From the NCBI GenBank assembly GCA_009917455.1, contig QZDS01000022.1:25277-89276 (forward strand): a stretch of DNA of 64,000 nt, read 5' to 3'. This document shows positions 26,389 through 35,070 of this stretch, one piece after another. The first letter of the stretch is position 1; each line of letters opens with the position of its first letter. Source of the DNA: a bacterium 1xD8-48. GTDB taxonomy: Bacteria; Bacillota; Clostridia; Lachnospirales; Lachnospiraceae. The position numbers and the translations under genes are program-made. The notes beneath the pieces are model-generated. The model did not search any database, had not been told where the DNA came from, and worked only from the letters and a program-made list of their open reading frames with translations.

Positions 26389-28872
26389 GAATTAAGATTA
26401 TTATGCGAGGGACTTACAGAGCCGATAGGAATTGACACGTCTACGCCTCAACTTAGCTGGTCCAAAGGCCCGGACGGCATCAGGCAGCGCGCCTGCCAGG
26501 TTCAGATAACCAGCCATGGAAAAATCATATCCGACAGCGGCTGGATGGAAACGGCAGACTCCAGATATACCGTTCCGGTTTCCCTTCACGAAAAAACCGA
26601 TTATCAGTGGATGGTCACTGTAAAAACAGATACCGGTGTGGAAACTGAAAGCGAAACAGCCGCCTTCCGCACAGGCATCTTTTCCCGGGAACACTTAAAA
26701 GGCTCCTTTATTACCGGAGACACCCTTTTAAGAAAAGAATTTACACTAAAACATAAGCCGGCCTATGCCGCGCTTTCCTTTACCGGGCTTGGTTACTGCG
26801 AGGCCTGGATTAACGGCGAAAAGGTTGGAAATGACGTACTTTTTCCCTCTTATACCACATATGAAAAAACCGTGGAGTACACCGTGAAAGACGTCACTTC
26901 TCTGCTTAACGAAGGTCCTAATGCGGTAGGACTTATGCTTGCCGGCCATTGGGAGCTGGATGATAATTTATGTGCCACGTCCGTTTACAGCGAGGCTTTC
27001 TACCGTGGCGTCTGTATGGGTTTATGCCAGTTGGAGATTGATATGGAAGACGGAACTCAGGTTATCATCGGCAGCGATGACAGTTGGCAGGTCTCCCGCT
27101 CTCCTGTCACCTTTTCCAGCGTTTTTGACGGGGAACACTATGATGCCAGACTGGAACAGCCCGGCTGGTGTAATCCGGGATTCGATGCTTCCGGATGGGA
27201 AAATGCCCGTATCTGCCAGGACCCCTCCGGCGTCCTGCGCTACTCCTATATACCGCCAATCCAGGTAATTGAAGATATTCCTGTCTGCAGACAGTGGGAA
27301 AAAAACGGAGAACAGATTCTTGATTTCGGACAGAATTTTTCCGGCTGGATTCGTCTGACTATACAAGAAGCGGGAGGAACGCGGCTTCGCATCCGTTACG
27401 CAGAGGTTCTCTATGATGACGGCACTCTTAATACGGAAAATCTGCGAAATGCAAAGGCAACGGATTTCTATACCTGTAAAGGCGGCGGGGAATCCTACGA
27501 GCCCCGCTTTACCTATCACGGTTTCCGCTATGTTAGCATTGCCGGTATGTCCTCTCTATCCGCCAAAGACGTAACCGGCCGCGTCGTACATACATCCAAC
27601 CCTCTCACCGGCAGTTTCCACTGCTCCAACGAGTATTTTAACCGCATCTACCGTGCCATGACGTGGACCATGCGCAGCAATATGCACTCTATTCCTACAG
27701 ACTGCTGCCAGAGGGACGAAAGACAGGGCTGGATGGCTGATGCAGGCGTTTCTTCAGAGTTTGGCGTTTTGAATTTTGATTTACAGCGTTTTTACCGGAA
27801 ATGGTTTCAGGATATCCGGGACACACAACTTCCCGACGGCTCCTTTCCCCTTGCCGGCGCTCCGGGCTGGCCCAGAGATACCTTTATCTGGAAAATCGGA
27901 TATTATATGTCGCTGCGCAATTTATATCTGTACACCGGAGACATCCGAACCGTCAGAGATAATTATATTTCTCTGCAAAAATACGAAGCCTATATGCATA
28001 GCACTCTGGAAAACGGCCTGATTCCCTATGATTTTTACAATGACTGGCTGGCAATAGAATTTGCAAACAACCTCATGGTCAGCAATTCCTATTTTGCGGA
28101 TTTCTACAATGCAATGATTCTGTTTGCCGATGCGCTGGAGGACGAAGCGGGACTAACGCTCTATACCGCGCGCAGACAGGCATTGGTTGATAAAATCAAT
28201 GAAGTTTTCTATGGCTGGTGCCTGGATAATCCTCGTGGGACAGGCTATTACGGTACCTGCGATACTCTCGCAGCGGCTCCCTTAGCCATGGCTCTGGAAT
28301 ATGGTATCGTTCCGGAAGAGCTTCAGAATAAAGTGGAAGATGCGCTTTTATGGCAGCTCACCCGCTCAAGAGGCAGCGTACAGTTTCCCACCGGTATTCT
28401 GACATCCGGCATTTTAGTGGACTGTCTTGCTCACAGAGAACATGACGACATTGCTTATCAGCTATTAAACCGGGAAGACTATCCCTCCCTGCGGTTTATG
28501 CTTTCTCACGGCGCTACAACAATCTGGGAAAGGTGGCAATATCTTGTGGGAAATGAAATGAACTCCCACAATCATCCCGCCCTGTGCTCACTGGGCGCGT
28601 GGTTTTTTAAATCGCTATGCGGATTGAGAAAAATCACTCCTAAAAAAGACGGAACAGCGCAGGTTCTCCTTCGCCCTTATCTGCCTGAAGATATGAACCA
28701 TGCTCAGATGAGTATCGAAACCCACTGGGGAACGATTCGTTTGGAATGGAATAAAAATGATAACCGTGTAAGTTATAAGGTTACTCTGCCGGGCAGAGTG
28801 TCCGGAAAGGTTATCATGCCTGACGGAAATGAAAAGGATGTTTCTGCCGGAGATTTTACTTTTTCATGGTAG
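26386..28872 (+). CDS. Alpha-L-rhamnosidase, GH78
   Basis: The 828-residue protein has the GH78 layout: an N-terminal Ig-like segment (LSWSKGPDGIRQRACQVQI), a rhamnosidase-N sandwich with carbohydrate-contact residues (GYCEAWINGEKVG...PSYTTYEK), an (alpha/alpha)6 catalytic domain and a C-terminal sandwich (SIETHWGTIRLEW). Catalytic acids are expected in TDCCQRDERQGWMADAG (residues about 437-453, general acid Glu) and in GATTIWERW (about 707-715). No signal peptide, so it acts inside the cell on imported oligosaccharides, releasing L-rhamnose. It follows YesN in the same direction. Confidence 0.95.
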   Translation: MELRLLCEGLTEPIGIDTSTPQLSWSKGPDGIRQRACQVQITSHGKIISDSGWMETADSRYTVPVSLHEKTDYQWMVTVKTDTGVETESETAAFRTGIFSREHLKGSFITGDTLLRKEFTLKHKPAYAALSFTGLGYCEAWINGEKVGNDVLFPSYTTYEKTVEYTVKDVTSLLNEGPNAVGLMLAGHWELDDNLCATSVYSEAFYRGVCMGLCQLEIDMEDGTQVIIGSDDSWQVSRSPVTFSSVFDGEHYDARLEQPGWCNPGFDASGWENARICQDPSGVLRYSYIPPIQVIEDIPVCRQWEKNGEQILDFGQNFSGWIRLTIQEAGGTRLRIRYAEVLYDDGTLNTENLRNAKATDFYTCKGGGESYEPRFTYHGFRYVSIAGMSSLSAKDVTGRVVHTSNPLTGSFHCSNEYFNRIYRAMTWTMRSNMHSIPTDCCQRDERQGWMADAGVSSEFGVLNFDLQRFYRKWFQDIRDTQLPDGSFPLAGAPGWPRDTFIWKIGYYMSLRNLYLYTGDIRTVRDNYISLQKYEAYMHSTLENGLIPYDFYNDWLAIEFANNLMVSNSYFADFYNAMILFADALEDEAGLTLYTARRQALVDKINEVFYGWCLDNPRGTGYYGTCDTLAAAPLAMALEYGIVPEELQNKVEDALLWQLTRSRGSVQFPTGILTSGILVDCLAHREHDDIAYQLLNREDYPSLRFMLSHGATTIWERWQYLVGNEMNSHNHPALCSLGAWFFKSLCGLRKITPKKDGTAQVLLRPYLPEDMNHAQMSIETHWGTIRLEWNKNDNRVSYKVTLPGRVSGKVIMPDGNEKDVSAGDFTFSW

Positions 28873-28905
28873 GGCCTGCCAATATTTTTGAGATATGATA
28901 GCAAC

Positions 28906-28940
28906 AGGCAGTGGTTTAATCATAAAAGCCACTGCCTTTT
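28906..28940 (+). terminator. Rho-independent terminator after the rhamnosidase
   Basis: AGGCAGTGG (28906-28914) pairs with CCACTGCCT (28929-28937), followed by TTTTCGTCTTT. Confidence 0.8.
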
Positions 28941-29265
28941 CGTCTTTATCTGTAGAGTATGAGTAACTCGTCCAGAATTTCTTCCCTGTTTCAAAAAATC
29001 ATAGTAGTCGCCATAAAGCTGGATTGCTGACAGACTGCAAATATCTTCCTCTATTATGCTGTTCTATAAGCAAACCAAACTTCGCTACAATATATTGACC
29101 GAGAAAAAACAGTGGCTGGCCCGAATCCCATAAAAGTCAGAATTGCTGAAAAATTCTTTTCCATAGAGAGAAAGAAACATAAGTAGGGATTTGCTCTCCA
29201 CAGAGGATTACTTCGTCCTTTGCTGGTTTTGTTGATAAGAGCTAGTAGACCAGATATATAGATTT
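28941..29265. other. Gene-poor stretch before the conflict island
   Basis: No intact gene; frames on both strands are short or interrupted. It may hold the decayed N-terminal part of the SLOG-like pseudogene that follows, but I see no clear domain. Confidence 0.4.
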
Positions 29266-29610
29266 CCTCTCTGGCATGGCAGAGAGGATCATCACTTGGG
29301 CGGCACTGGCTGTTCTTGAAAAACATCCCGCGCTAAAGTTCCACTGTATCCTACCCTGTGATGGACAGACAGGTGATCGGCTTCGGTGCCGGAACTCTAT
29401 TATTCTATTCTGGTGCCGGCGAATGAAGTTGTATATGGGAACCGGAAGTATAGCAAGGACTGTATACTCAAATGCTACCGCAATCTAGTCGCTCATGTCA
29501 CTTGCCTGCTGGCGGTTTACAACGGCAGATGGCTAGGAGGTACAGCGATGACAGTGAGGTACACTCGAAAGTTGGGACAGGAAACTATTGTGCTGAACCC
29601 TCTTTTCTGA
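29266..29610 (+). pseudogene. SLOG/DUF1273 (YpsA-like) gene, frameshifted remnant
   Basis: One frame reads FLSGMAERIITWAALAVLEKHPALKFHCILPCDGQTGD, matching the DUF1273 pattern (SGMA...WAA.AVLE....P..K....LPC.GQ). A second frame continues PANEVVYGNRKYSKDCILKCYRNLVAHVTCLLAVYNG and GGTAMTVRYTRKLGQETIVLNP, the family's C-terminal half. A frame change near 29370 and the loss of the N-terminus show the gene is broken. DUF1273/SLOG proteins are common on integrative elements, consistent with a mobile origin of this island. Family assignment is from memory of the motif pattern. Confidence 0.65.
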
Positions 29611-29753
29611 AAATCTGCTAAAATCTTGGGACAGATAAAAAAATGCACTCCCAGTTTTCTACAAAATATGCTATACTACATTCGATAAACATTACTCCTC
29701 AGTAGCTTTGAAATGATGGCAACATATTGGGTCTTATTCGGAGGGACTATGCT

Positions 29754-31643
29754 ATGATAAATTTAAGGAATATAACAAAACGATTTGTTGCCAGTTTGCA
29801 TGTGATCATTTGTATCGTAGGTTGCTTACAACCACTAACTATGAAGGTATCTGCAAAAGAAACCTCTATTGCCGTAAGGGGAAGTATTTACGAGTTTGCA
29901 TCAAATACGAACTACGAATTTTCGTCAGTCGCGGCATCTAGTGGTACTTCTTTTGGCACATTTACCATTTCCGGTGACTTGAAAAATATCAGCAATAAGA
30001 ACGGACTGCCTGCATATTCTGTCAGTTCTGAGAGTGTCAATTTCTATTATTCGTATGATCAATCTAAATTGAATGTCCCTGATACAGAGTGGTACTTGAT
30101 TGACGATAAGACAAAAAAAATCGATACAATTTCTCTTGAGCAGAATATTCTGAGTGGTGTAATTATCGTTCAGTCCTCTAAAGATGGAGTGAACTGGATT
30201 ACAGATGTGACCATGACGGATGTTTTTACTGGCAATGATGATTTGTCAGACTCTCTTTATTCCACCAAAGGCATCCAATTGGAGAACGGTTGCTATTATC
30301 GAGTAATAGTTGCCTACGAACTTCAACGAAAGATTGGTGAGGGGAAAATCTTGTTTATCACTACGGAGGAAAAAGAGGAAAAGAAGGTTGCCGAAGTATA
30401 CGAGTTTTATGCGGTGAGTAACGAGGTGGCCGGGAATATGACCAGCGCTGCGGCCACACCCAGAAAGGAGTTAGGCCAAAAGGTCAACACTGGTAAAGAT
30501 AATGGTTATTCTGGAAATAATGCAATTGACAAAGATGACCCTCATTATGGTTGGAACTTGGGAACTTTTGTAGTAAATGGGTATACCAGAGAAACCTCCA
30601 GCAATGGAACTCCAGTTTTCCTCAAAAATGTTGGTGACAAGGTAACTCTGTGGTTTACTCTTACGCAGGACATCAACAATTTGAACGAGAACAGTGCTCT
30701 AACAATTTCAGAGGATACCAATGGCTACGATCAGTATTTTGAAATAGCACAAACGAATTTTAAGCGTGGCACACTGATTATTCAATATACTGACCACGAA
30801 GGCAACTCACACGCTCCTGTTATCTACACTGACTTCCTTGCTGCCAACGCGACAACAGGAGCTGATACTAGAGTACAGCTTTTTGAAGAGGGCGATTATG
30901 AGATTTCTCTTGATTACGAAATTAAGAACAACCCACGTCAGGTAGGATCAGTTTCAGTTATCCCTACATACACGAACTACAAAATATCCTTTAGCTTTTC
31001 CATTCGCAATGGTAACTGTATGGTGTATCCATTTGATACTGTAACAGGGGCAGAACTGTCAGATCGCGCTATTACTTCAAACGGCTTCAAACTTAATATG
31101 GCAAAATCCAGGTATTTGACAATCGACGTTACCCGAACTGTTTTGAATGTAGGCGCTGACGGTCAGCTTACAGAAGATGTACGCTTTAACCTCCCTGCAA
31201 AGGACAATGATGCCTACATAGACGATGGCATCTACACGTTTACGGTAAAAAACCTGTATACTGGAGAAACGACTACCAAAACGATTTATGTGGGGACTGA
31301 TAAGTATCTTCTGGCACTATCTAAAAATCTGCTTACAGTCGATGCCCTAAACGAAAAGATTGGGCAGGATGCAACGATTAACGATGACGGCTCGATTGTT
31401 GACTATATTCCACCAGAGAAACCGGAAATTCAGCCTGTAGTGGTTGTGGATACCACTCCCGATGATGAGGTTTCCCATATTGATCCAGCAGATGTTTCTG
31501 AACCTACAACAGATGAGGCACCGCAAAGTAGTTCTTCGACACTGTTTATTGCCATTGTGCTGGTAGCCATTGCATGTGGTATACTCATAATGGAAACAAT
31601 TATGAAAAAAGCCAAGAAAAAGAAAGAGGAGGACGACGCGTGA
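29754..31643 (+). CDS. Cell-surface protein with signal peptide and C-terminal membrane anchor
   Basis: ATG 29754 (MINLRNITKRFVASL) follows GGAGGGACTATGCT and gives 629 residues; a TTG frame from 29727 is less likely. A signal peptide ends near VSAKE. Two similar beta-rich modules appear to begin at SFGTFTISGDLKNISNKNG and NLGTFVVNGYTRETSSNG. The C-terminus has a Pro/Glu/Thr-rich linker, one membrane helix (STLFIAIVLVAIACGILIMETI) and a Lys-rich tail (KKAKKKKEEDD), with no sortase motif. It overlaps the toxin-lipoprotein gene by GTGA, so the two are probably made together. No function is recognised; a display or delivery partner for the toxin is a hypothesis. Confidence 0.8.
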   Translation: MINLRNITKRFVASLHVIICIVGCLQPLTMKVSAKETSIAVRGSIYEFASNTNYEFSSVAASSGTSFGTFTISGDLKNISNKNGLPAYSVSSESVNFYYSYDQSKLNVPDTEWYLIDDKTKKIDTISLEQNILSGVIIVQSSKDGVNWITDVTMTDVFTGNDDLSDSLYSTKGIQLENGCYYRVIVAYELQRKIGEGKILFITTEEKEEKKVAEVYEFYAVSNEVAGNMTSAAATPRKELGQKVNTGKDNGYSGNNAIDKDDPHYGWNLGTFVVNGYTRETSSNGTPVFLKNVGDKVTLWFTLTQDINNLNENSALTISEDTNGYDQYFEIAQTNFKRGTLIIQYTDHEGNSHAPVIYTDFLAANATTGADTRVQLFEEGDYEISLDYEIKNNPRQVGSVSVIPTYTNYKISFSFSIRNGNCMVYPFDTVTGAELSDRAITSNGFKLNMAKSRYLTIDVTRTVLNVGADGQLTEDVRFNLPAKDNDAYIDDGIYTFTVKNLYTGETTTKTIYVGTDKYLLALSKNLLTVDALNEKIGQDATINDDGSIVDYIPPEKPEIQPVVVVDTTPDDEVSHIDPADVSEPTTDEAPQSSSSTLFIAIVLVAIACGILIMETIMKKAKKKKEEDDA

Positions 31644-32902
31644 AGAGAATAGTTGCACTTGTGCTTTCCTGCTGTCTGTTACTTTCAGCGTGTAGCCAAG
31701 ATGTAGACCCAAGTGCCGCTTCAAAAGTGGAGATAAACCCTCCTGCTGACAGCCCCACCACATCACAGGAGATTATTTCTGATTTAAGTGAGCCTGATTT
31801 TTCAAAAGATGCCCCTACGATTCCTACCGAATTTCAAACTATCATCCCAGAGTATAACAATTTGAATGATCCTGCCCTGCTCGGCTACGTTGAAGACAGC
31901 GTCTATGCAGAACTTGTCAAAAATCTTGATGATGGCTACTTTGTACAAAATGTCAGTGCAGTATATGTTTCAAGCGAATACTTGGAAGAGGTATCTTATA
32001 ATTCTAAATCAAATATCTTCTTTGGCTATACCCTTGCGGAACTTGATGCGCAATTTCAAGGAACAAGATATGTCTTTACATTAAATGATAAGGGCGAAAC
32101 AACTGTTGAGCCTTTTGAGGAATATGATGATACCTATGAAAGAGTAATAAAAAATGTTGCGATTGGCTCTGGTGTCATCTTGATCTGCGTAACCGTTTCG
32201 GTTGTATCGGGAGGTGTCGGCGCACCTGCTATAAGTATGATTTTTGCGGCATCCGCAAAAACTGGAGCAATCATGGCGCTGTCTTCCGGCGGAATTGGGG
32301 CTCTTGCGTCTGGCATTGTCACAGGTGTCCAAACTCAAGATTTTGACAAAGCTGTAAAGGCTGCGGCACTTGCAGGCAGTGAAAGTTTCAAATGGGGGGC
32401 TATTTCGGGAGCAATCAATGGCGGTGTATCTGAAGCTGTTGCACTGAAAGGTGCAACATTAAATGGTTTGACGCTAGATAAGGCGGCAATTCTCCAACGG
32501 GAAGGGTATCCGTTAGATGTAATTAAAGAATTTCGCAACATTGAACAGTACAATATCTGTAAAGAAGCGGGGCTTTCACCACAAATGGTGAACGGGAACA
32601 CAGCGCTTATAAGGGATATTGATTTGAATTTTGTTGATGAAATGGGACGGACAAATCTTGAACGAATGCAACAAGGACTTGCTGCCCTTGACCCGGCCAC
32701 AGGCGGTTCGTATCAGTTACATCATGTTGGCCAACGAGCAGATTCAACCTTAGCTATCTTGACAAAGGAAGAGCATATACTGGGCGGAAATAATACCATT
32801 TGGCACGAATTAGGTGAAGCGACTCAAGTTCATGGTGCTGGAAATACCTGGGATGCTCAACGTCAAGCATTTTGGAAAGCATTAGCCGCTTCGCTATCTT
32901 AA
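31640..32902 (+). CDS. Lipoprotein polymorphic toxin with C-terminal LHH nuclease domain
   Basis: GTG 31640 (MKRIVALVLSCCLLLSAC) overlaps the previous stop and follows AAAGAGGAGGACGAC. The 420 residues begin with a lipoprotein signal (lipobox LSAC, Cys 18), then a soluble segment, then a Gly/Ala-rich hydrophobic stretch (residues about 172-235: VAIGSGVILICVTVSVVSGG and AIMALSSGGIGALASGIV). The C-terminal 75 residues match the LHH branch of the HNH/Endo VII nucleases: GGSYQLHHVGQRADSTLAIL (LHH at 360-362), TKEEH, IWHELGEATQVH and RQAFWKALA. The following SUKH gene is the typical immunity partner. A lipid-anchored start on such a toxin in a Gram-positive is unusual. Confidence 0.83.
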   Translation: MKRIVALVLSCCLLLSACSQDVDPSAASKVEINPPADSPTTSQEIISDLSEPDFSKDAPTIPTEFQTIIPEYNNLNDPALLGYVEDSVYAELVKNLDDGYFVQNVSAVYVSSEYLEEVSYNSKSNIFFGYTLAELDAQFQGTRYVFTLNDKGETTVEPFEEYDDTYERVIKNVAIGSGVILICVTVSVVSGGVGAPAISMIFAASAKTGAIMALSSGGIGALASGIVTGVQTQDFDKAVKAAALAGSESFKWGAISGAINGGVSEAVALKGATLNGLTLDKAAILQREGYPLDVIKEFRNIEQYNICKEAGLSPQMVNGNTALIRDIDLNFVDEMGRTNLERMQQGLAALDPATGGSYQLHHVGQRADSTLAILTKEEHILGGNNTIWHELGEATQVHGAGNTWDAQRQAFWKALAASLS

Positions 32903-32914
32903 GGAGAGAAAATC

Positions 32915-33313
32915 ATGGAAAGTATAATAAATATACTGAAAGAAAAGGATTGTTTTCATTCTTTGAAGGGCGTAACAGAAAATGAAATCAGAGTAGCAGA
33001 ACAGGCATTAGGTTTGTCATTCGCCAAAGAATATAGAACTTACCTACAGACGTTTGGCCTTGCTTCTTTCCAGGGTCACGAATTAACTGGTATTATTAAG
33101 TCACCTCGATTGAGTGTTGTAGTGCAAACCGTCGCAGAACGAAATAATAATCCCCATATCTCTGATGACATGTATGTAATTGAGAAAGCAAACATAGATG
33201 GCATTGTAATTTGGCAAGAGAATACGGGCGAAATATTTGAAACAATTTATGATAGCGTCCCCACGCTAATTTGTAAGTCATTTAGTGAATATATTGAGCA
33301 TTATTCTGTATAA
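32915..33313 (+). CDS. SMI1/KNR4 (SUKH-1) immunity protein
   Basis: The 132-residue cytosolic protein shows the SUKH-1 pattern: VTENEIRVAEQALGLSFAKEYRTYLQTFGLASFQGHELTGI, and later DGIVIWQENTGEIFE and SFSEYIEH. SUKH proteins are known immunity factors for nuclease toxins of the HNH/Endo VII type. It starts 12 bp after the LHH toxin gene behind AAGGAGAGAAAATC, the expected position for immunity. It should bind and block the LHH nuclease (inference from family and context). Confidence 0.88.
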   Translation: MESIINILKEKDCFHSLKGVTENEIRVAEQALGLSFAKEYRTYLQTFGLASFQGHELTGIIKSPRLSVVVQTVAERNNNPHISDDMYVIEKANIDGIVIWQENTGEIFETIYDSVPTLICKSFSEYIEHYSV

Positions 33314-33579
33314 CAAAACATGCCGCCAACACCAACACCGCAAGATGTCTGTACTGGCGGCTCCCATATCCCAAAATGGGAATAGTCAGTCATATTTTTT
33401 AAATATTCCTCCCGGTCATCATTGAGAATCAAAGCAGCCTAGCCAATCGGGTCGTTGCAAATCAGATCGTCCAATCCCTCCTCTGTCATCAGTAAATCGC
33501 AGGCTGTGCCGCCTATAATTGTATATTGTTCCTCATATCCGTAAAACCACTGTCTGAAACTGTTAATTCCTCTTACCAT
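33310..33579 (-). pseudogene. AbiEii-like nucleotidyltransferase remnant
   Basis: From ATG 33579, inside the 3' end of the regulator gene (17-bp overlap), the frame reads MVRGINSFRQWFYGYEEQYT and then IIGGTACDLLMTEEGLDD, the N-terminus of AbiEii-type nucleotidyltransferases (GG.A core). A TAG at 33441-33439 stops it after 46 codons. The frame then continues AALILNDDREEYLKNM, suggesting an internal deletion, and ends near 33313. The catalytic D.D acids are missing, so the toxin of this AbiE-like pair is dead. Confidence 0.75.
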
Positions 33580-34522
33580 CAATATCTCTCCATACCTGCA
33601 TGAGCATTTCGTCTACAGCTTCCTCTACCCTCTCATCCCGCTCTTCCCGAAGCGCAAGAGCAAGGGAAATCCTATCCACACATACGCCCTCGGAAAGTTT
33701 TTGAGGGTCGTATCTCCAAAGTTCCACCGCATATTGTTCCTCCGGGCTTTGCAGTTTTCTTGAAGCTAAATTTTCCCATGCCGCTACACTGTCTGCCGCA
33801 AGGTAGCATACTGCTGACGGATTCAGCAAAGAATATTCAGACAGTGCATGGTAACCGCTAATTAGCAGTTTTTTATCGATTTTTGATTTTGGTACATAAA
33901 TCGTCCGTTTCACCGGGTTAATCAGATAATCCCGGGCCGCATAAAAAAGTTCTTCCGGCGTTTTCCCAGAACAGATAATCTTGTGCACGCCTCTTTTTTC
34001 CGTTCGTATCAATCCCATATCTTCAAGCTGTCTGGAGGCCCTGGAAATTGATGTGGGCGTAAGCTCCAGCTCACGGGACGCTTCACTTGTCAGAAGACTT
34101 CCGCCGCCATGATAGATATAGTATAGAAGCAGCAACTGTGCGGATGGAAGCATAACCTCTGACGACAGTTTTTCACTGTCGCATCTTTCCTGCAGATAAA
34201 CCGCCAGAAAGGGGAGATATATCTGCTTTCCCTCCACAATAAATGGAATATGACTGCGAAGAAGATACTCTTTTTGGCGGTAGGTTAACCGTTCCGGCAC
34301 AAGAACTGCCGGCGCACCTTCGGTTCTTTGTATTCTGTCAATATGTTTTTTAAGTACACTGACAGATTCCAATTCTGTTTTGGGATAAAGAAAAACAGCT
34401 TCTTTTCCATCAAGTGTGACCCGCCGTATCCGATAGCGGGCATCAATAAAACCCGGCATAGATTTTGCCGCATCATCGCTGTATATAACACGGATTCCCA
34501 ACACATGGTTCAAATAATCCAT
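33563..34522 (-). CDS. AbiEi-like HTH regulator/antitoxin
   Basis: The 319-residue protein has a central winged-helix region of MarR/AbiEi type (LPSAQLLLLYYIYHGGGSLLTSEASRELELTPTSISRASRQLEDMGLIRTEKRG) preceded by about 130 residues and followed by a C-terminal domain containing YHALSEYSLL. In AbiE-type systems the antitoxin gene precedes and represses expression of a nucleotidyltransferase toxin; here the partner is broken. A perfect 14-bp inverted repeat 32-73 bp upstream of the start is the probable operator. Identification rests on the gene pairing and HTH, so the exact family is uncertain. Confidence 0.72.
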   Translation of the reverse strand: MDYLNHVLGIRVIYSDDAAKSMPGFIDARYRIRRVTLDGKEAVFLYPKTELESVSVLKKHIDRIQRTEGAPAVLVPERLTYRQKEYLLRSHIPFIVEGKQIYLPFLAVYLQERCDSEKLSSEVMLPSAQLLLLYYIYHGGGSLLTSEASRELELTPTSISRASRQLEDMGLIRTEKRGVHKIICSGKTPEELFYAARDYLINPVKRTIYVPKSKIDKKLLISGYHALSEYSLLNPSAVCYLAADSVAAWENLASRKLQSPEEQYAVELWRYDPQKLSEGVCVDRISLALALREERDERVEEAVDEMLMQVWRDIDGKRN

Positions 34523-34553
34523 CGTCTCGGCCCTTTCTTTACATCTATTTGCA

Positions 34554-34595
34554 TTTTAACTTAAATAAAGTTAATAATCAATATTTAAGTTAAAA
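34554..34595. promoter_or_regulatory. 14-bp perfect inverted repeat, likely AbiEi operator
   Basis: TTTTAACTTAAATA (34554-34567) and TATTTAAGTTAAAA (34582-34595) are exact complements separated by 14 bases, directly upstream of the AbiEi-like gene. AbiEi proteins are known to repress their own promoter through inverted repeats. Confidence 0.65.
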
Positions 34596-34638
34596 TAAGA
34601 ATGCAAAAATAAAAGCCCCTGCCTGTCTGCGCTGTTCG

Positions 34639-35070
34639 TCAAATTACTTCACCCTCACGGTAACACTCCCTGATATAGTCCCGCGGCTGGTAATAAAAAT
34701 CAGAATTATAATTCGATATCGCTCCGTCAATCCATGAATCATATACTTCCATCAATGTTTTTATAATATCCTCCCCGCACACATCTTCGATAAGGCGTTC
34801 GTAAACCTCGCCCATTGTCCAATAATCGGGCACTTCATATTTACATTTTTTAACATTATCAAAATCCCCGCCGGCAATACTGTTAGATGTAATAAAATCA
34901 TAGGCAGTTTTTTCTATTGGTTCGCAGTGGAAAACATCGGCATATTTATATATCCGCCGCAGTGTTTTTTCGCCCAGCGCGGAAACCACCTCAGAGCGTT
35001 TTAACTTTTGTTTCCTTCCGATAAATTCTATCAGGCTGCATGTATAAAACAAATCATTATCATTCTTCAT
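34639..35070 (-). CDS. DUF3791-like partner of an ADP-ribosyltransferase-like protein
   Basis: The 143-residue acidic protein starts with a segment resembling DUF3791 (DLFYTCSLIEFIGRKQKLKRSEVVSALGEKTLRRIYKYADVFHC), followed by a C-terminal part (YWTMGEVYERLIEDVC, YQPRDYIRECYREGE). It overlaps the DUF3990-like gene by 11 bp, so the two are co-translated. DUF3791 and DUF3990 genes are frequent neighbours, and a toxin-antitoxin relationship has been suspected; nothing in the sequence proves which one neutralises. No signal peptide. Confidence 0.7.
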   Translation of the reverse strand: MKNDNDLFYTCSLIEFIGRKQKLKRSEVVSALGEKTLRRIYKYADVFHCEPIEKTAYDFITSNSIAGGDFDNVKKCKYEVPDYWTMGEVYERLIEDVCGEDIIKTLMEVYDSWIDGAISNYNSDFYYQPRDYIRECYREGEVI

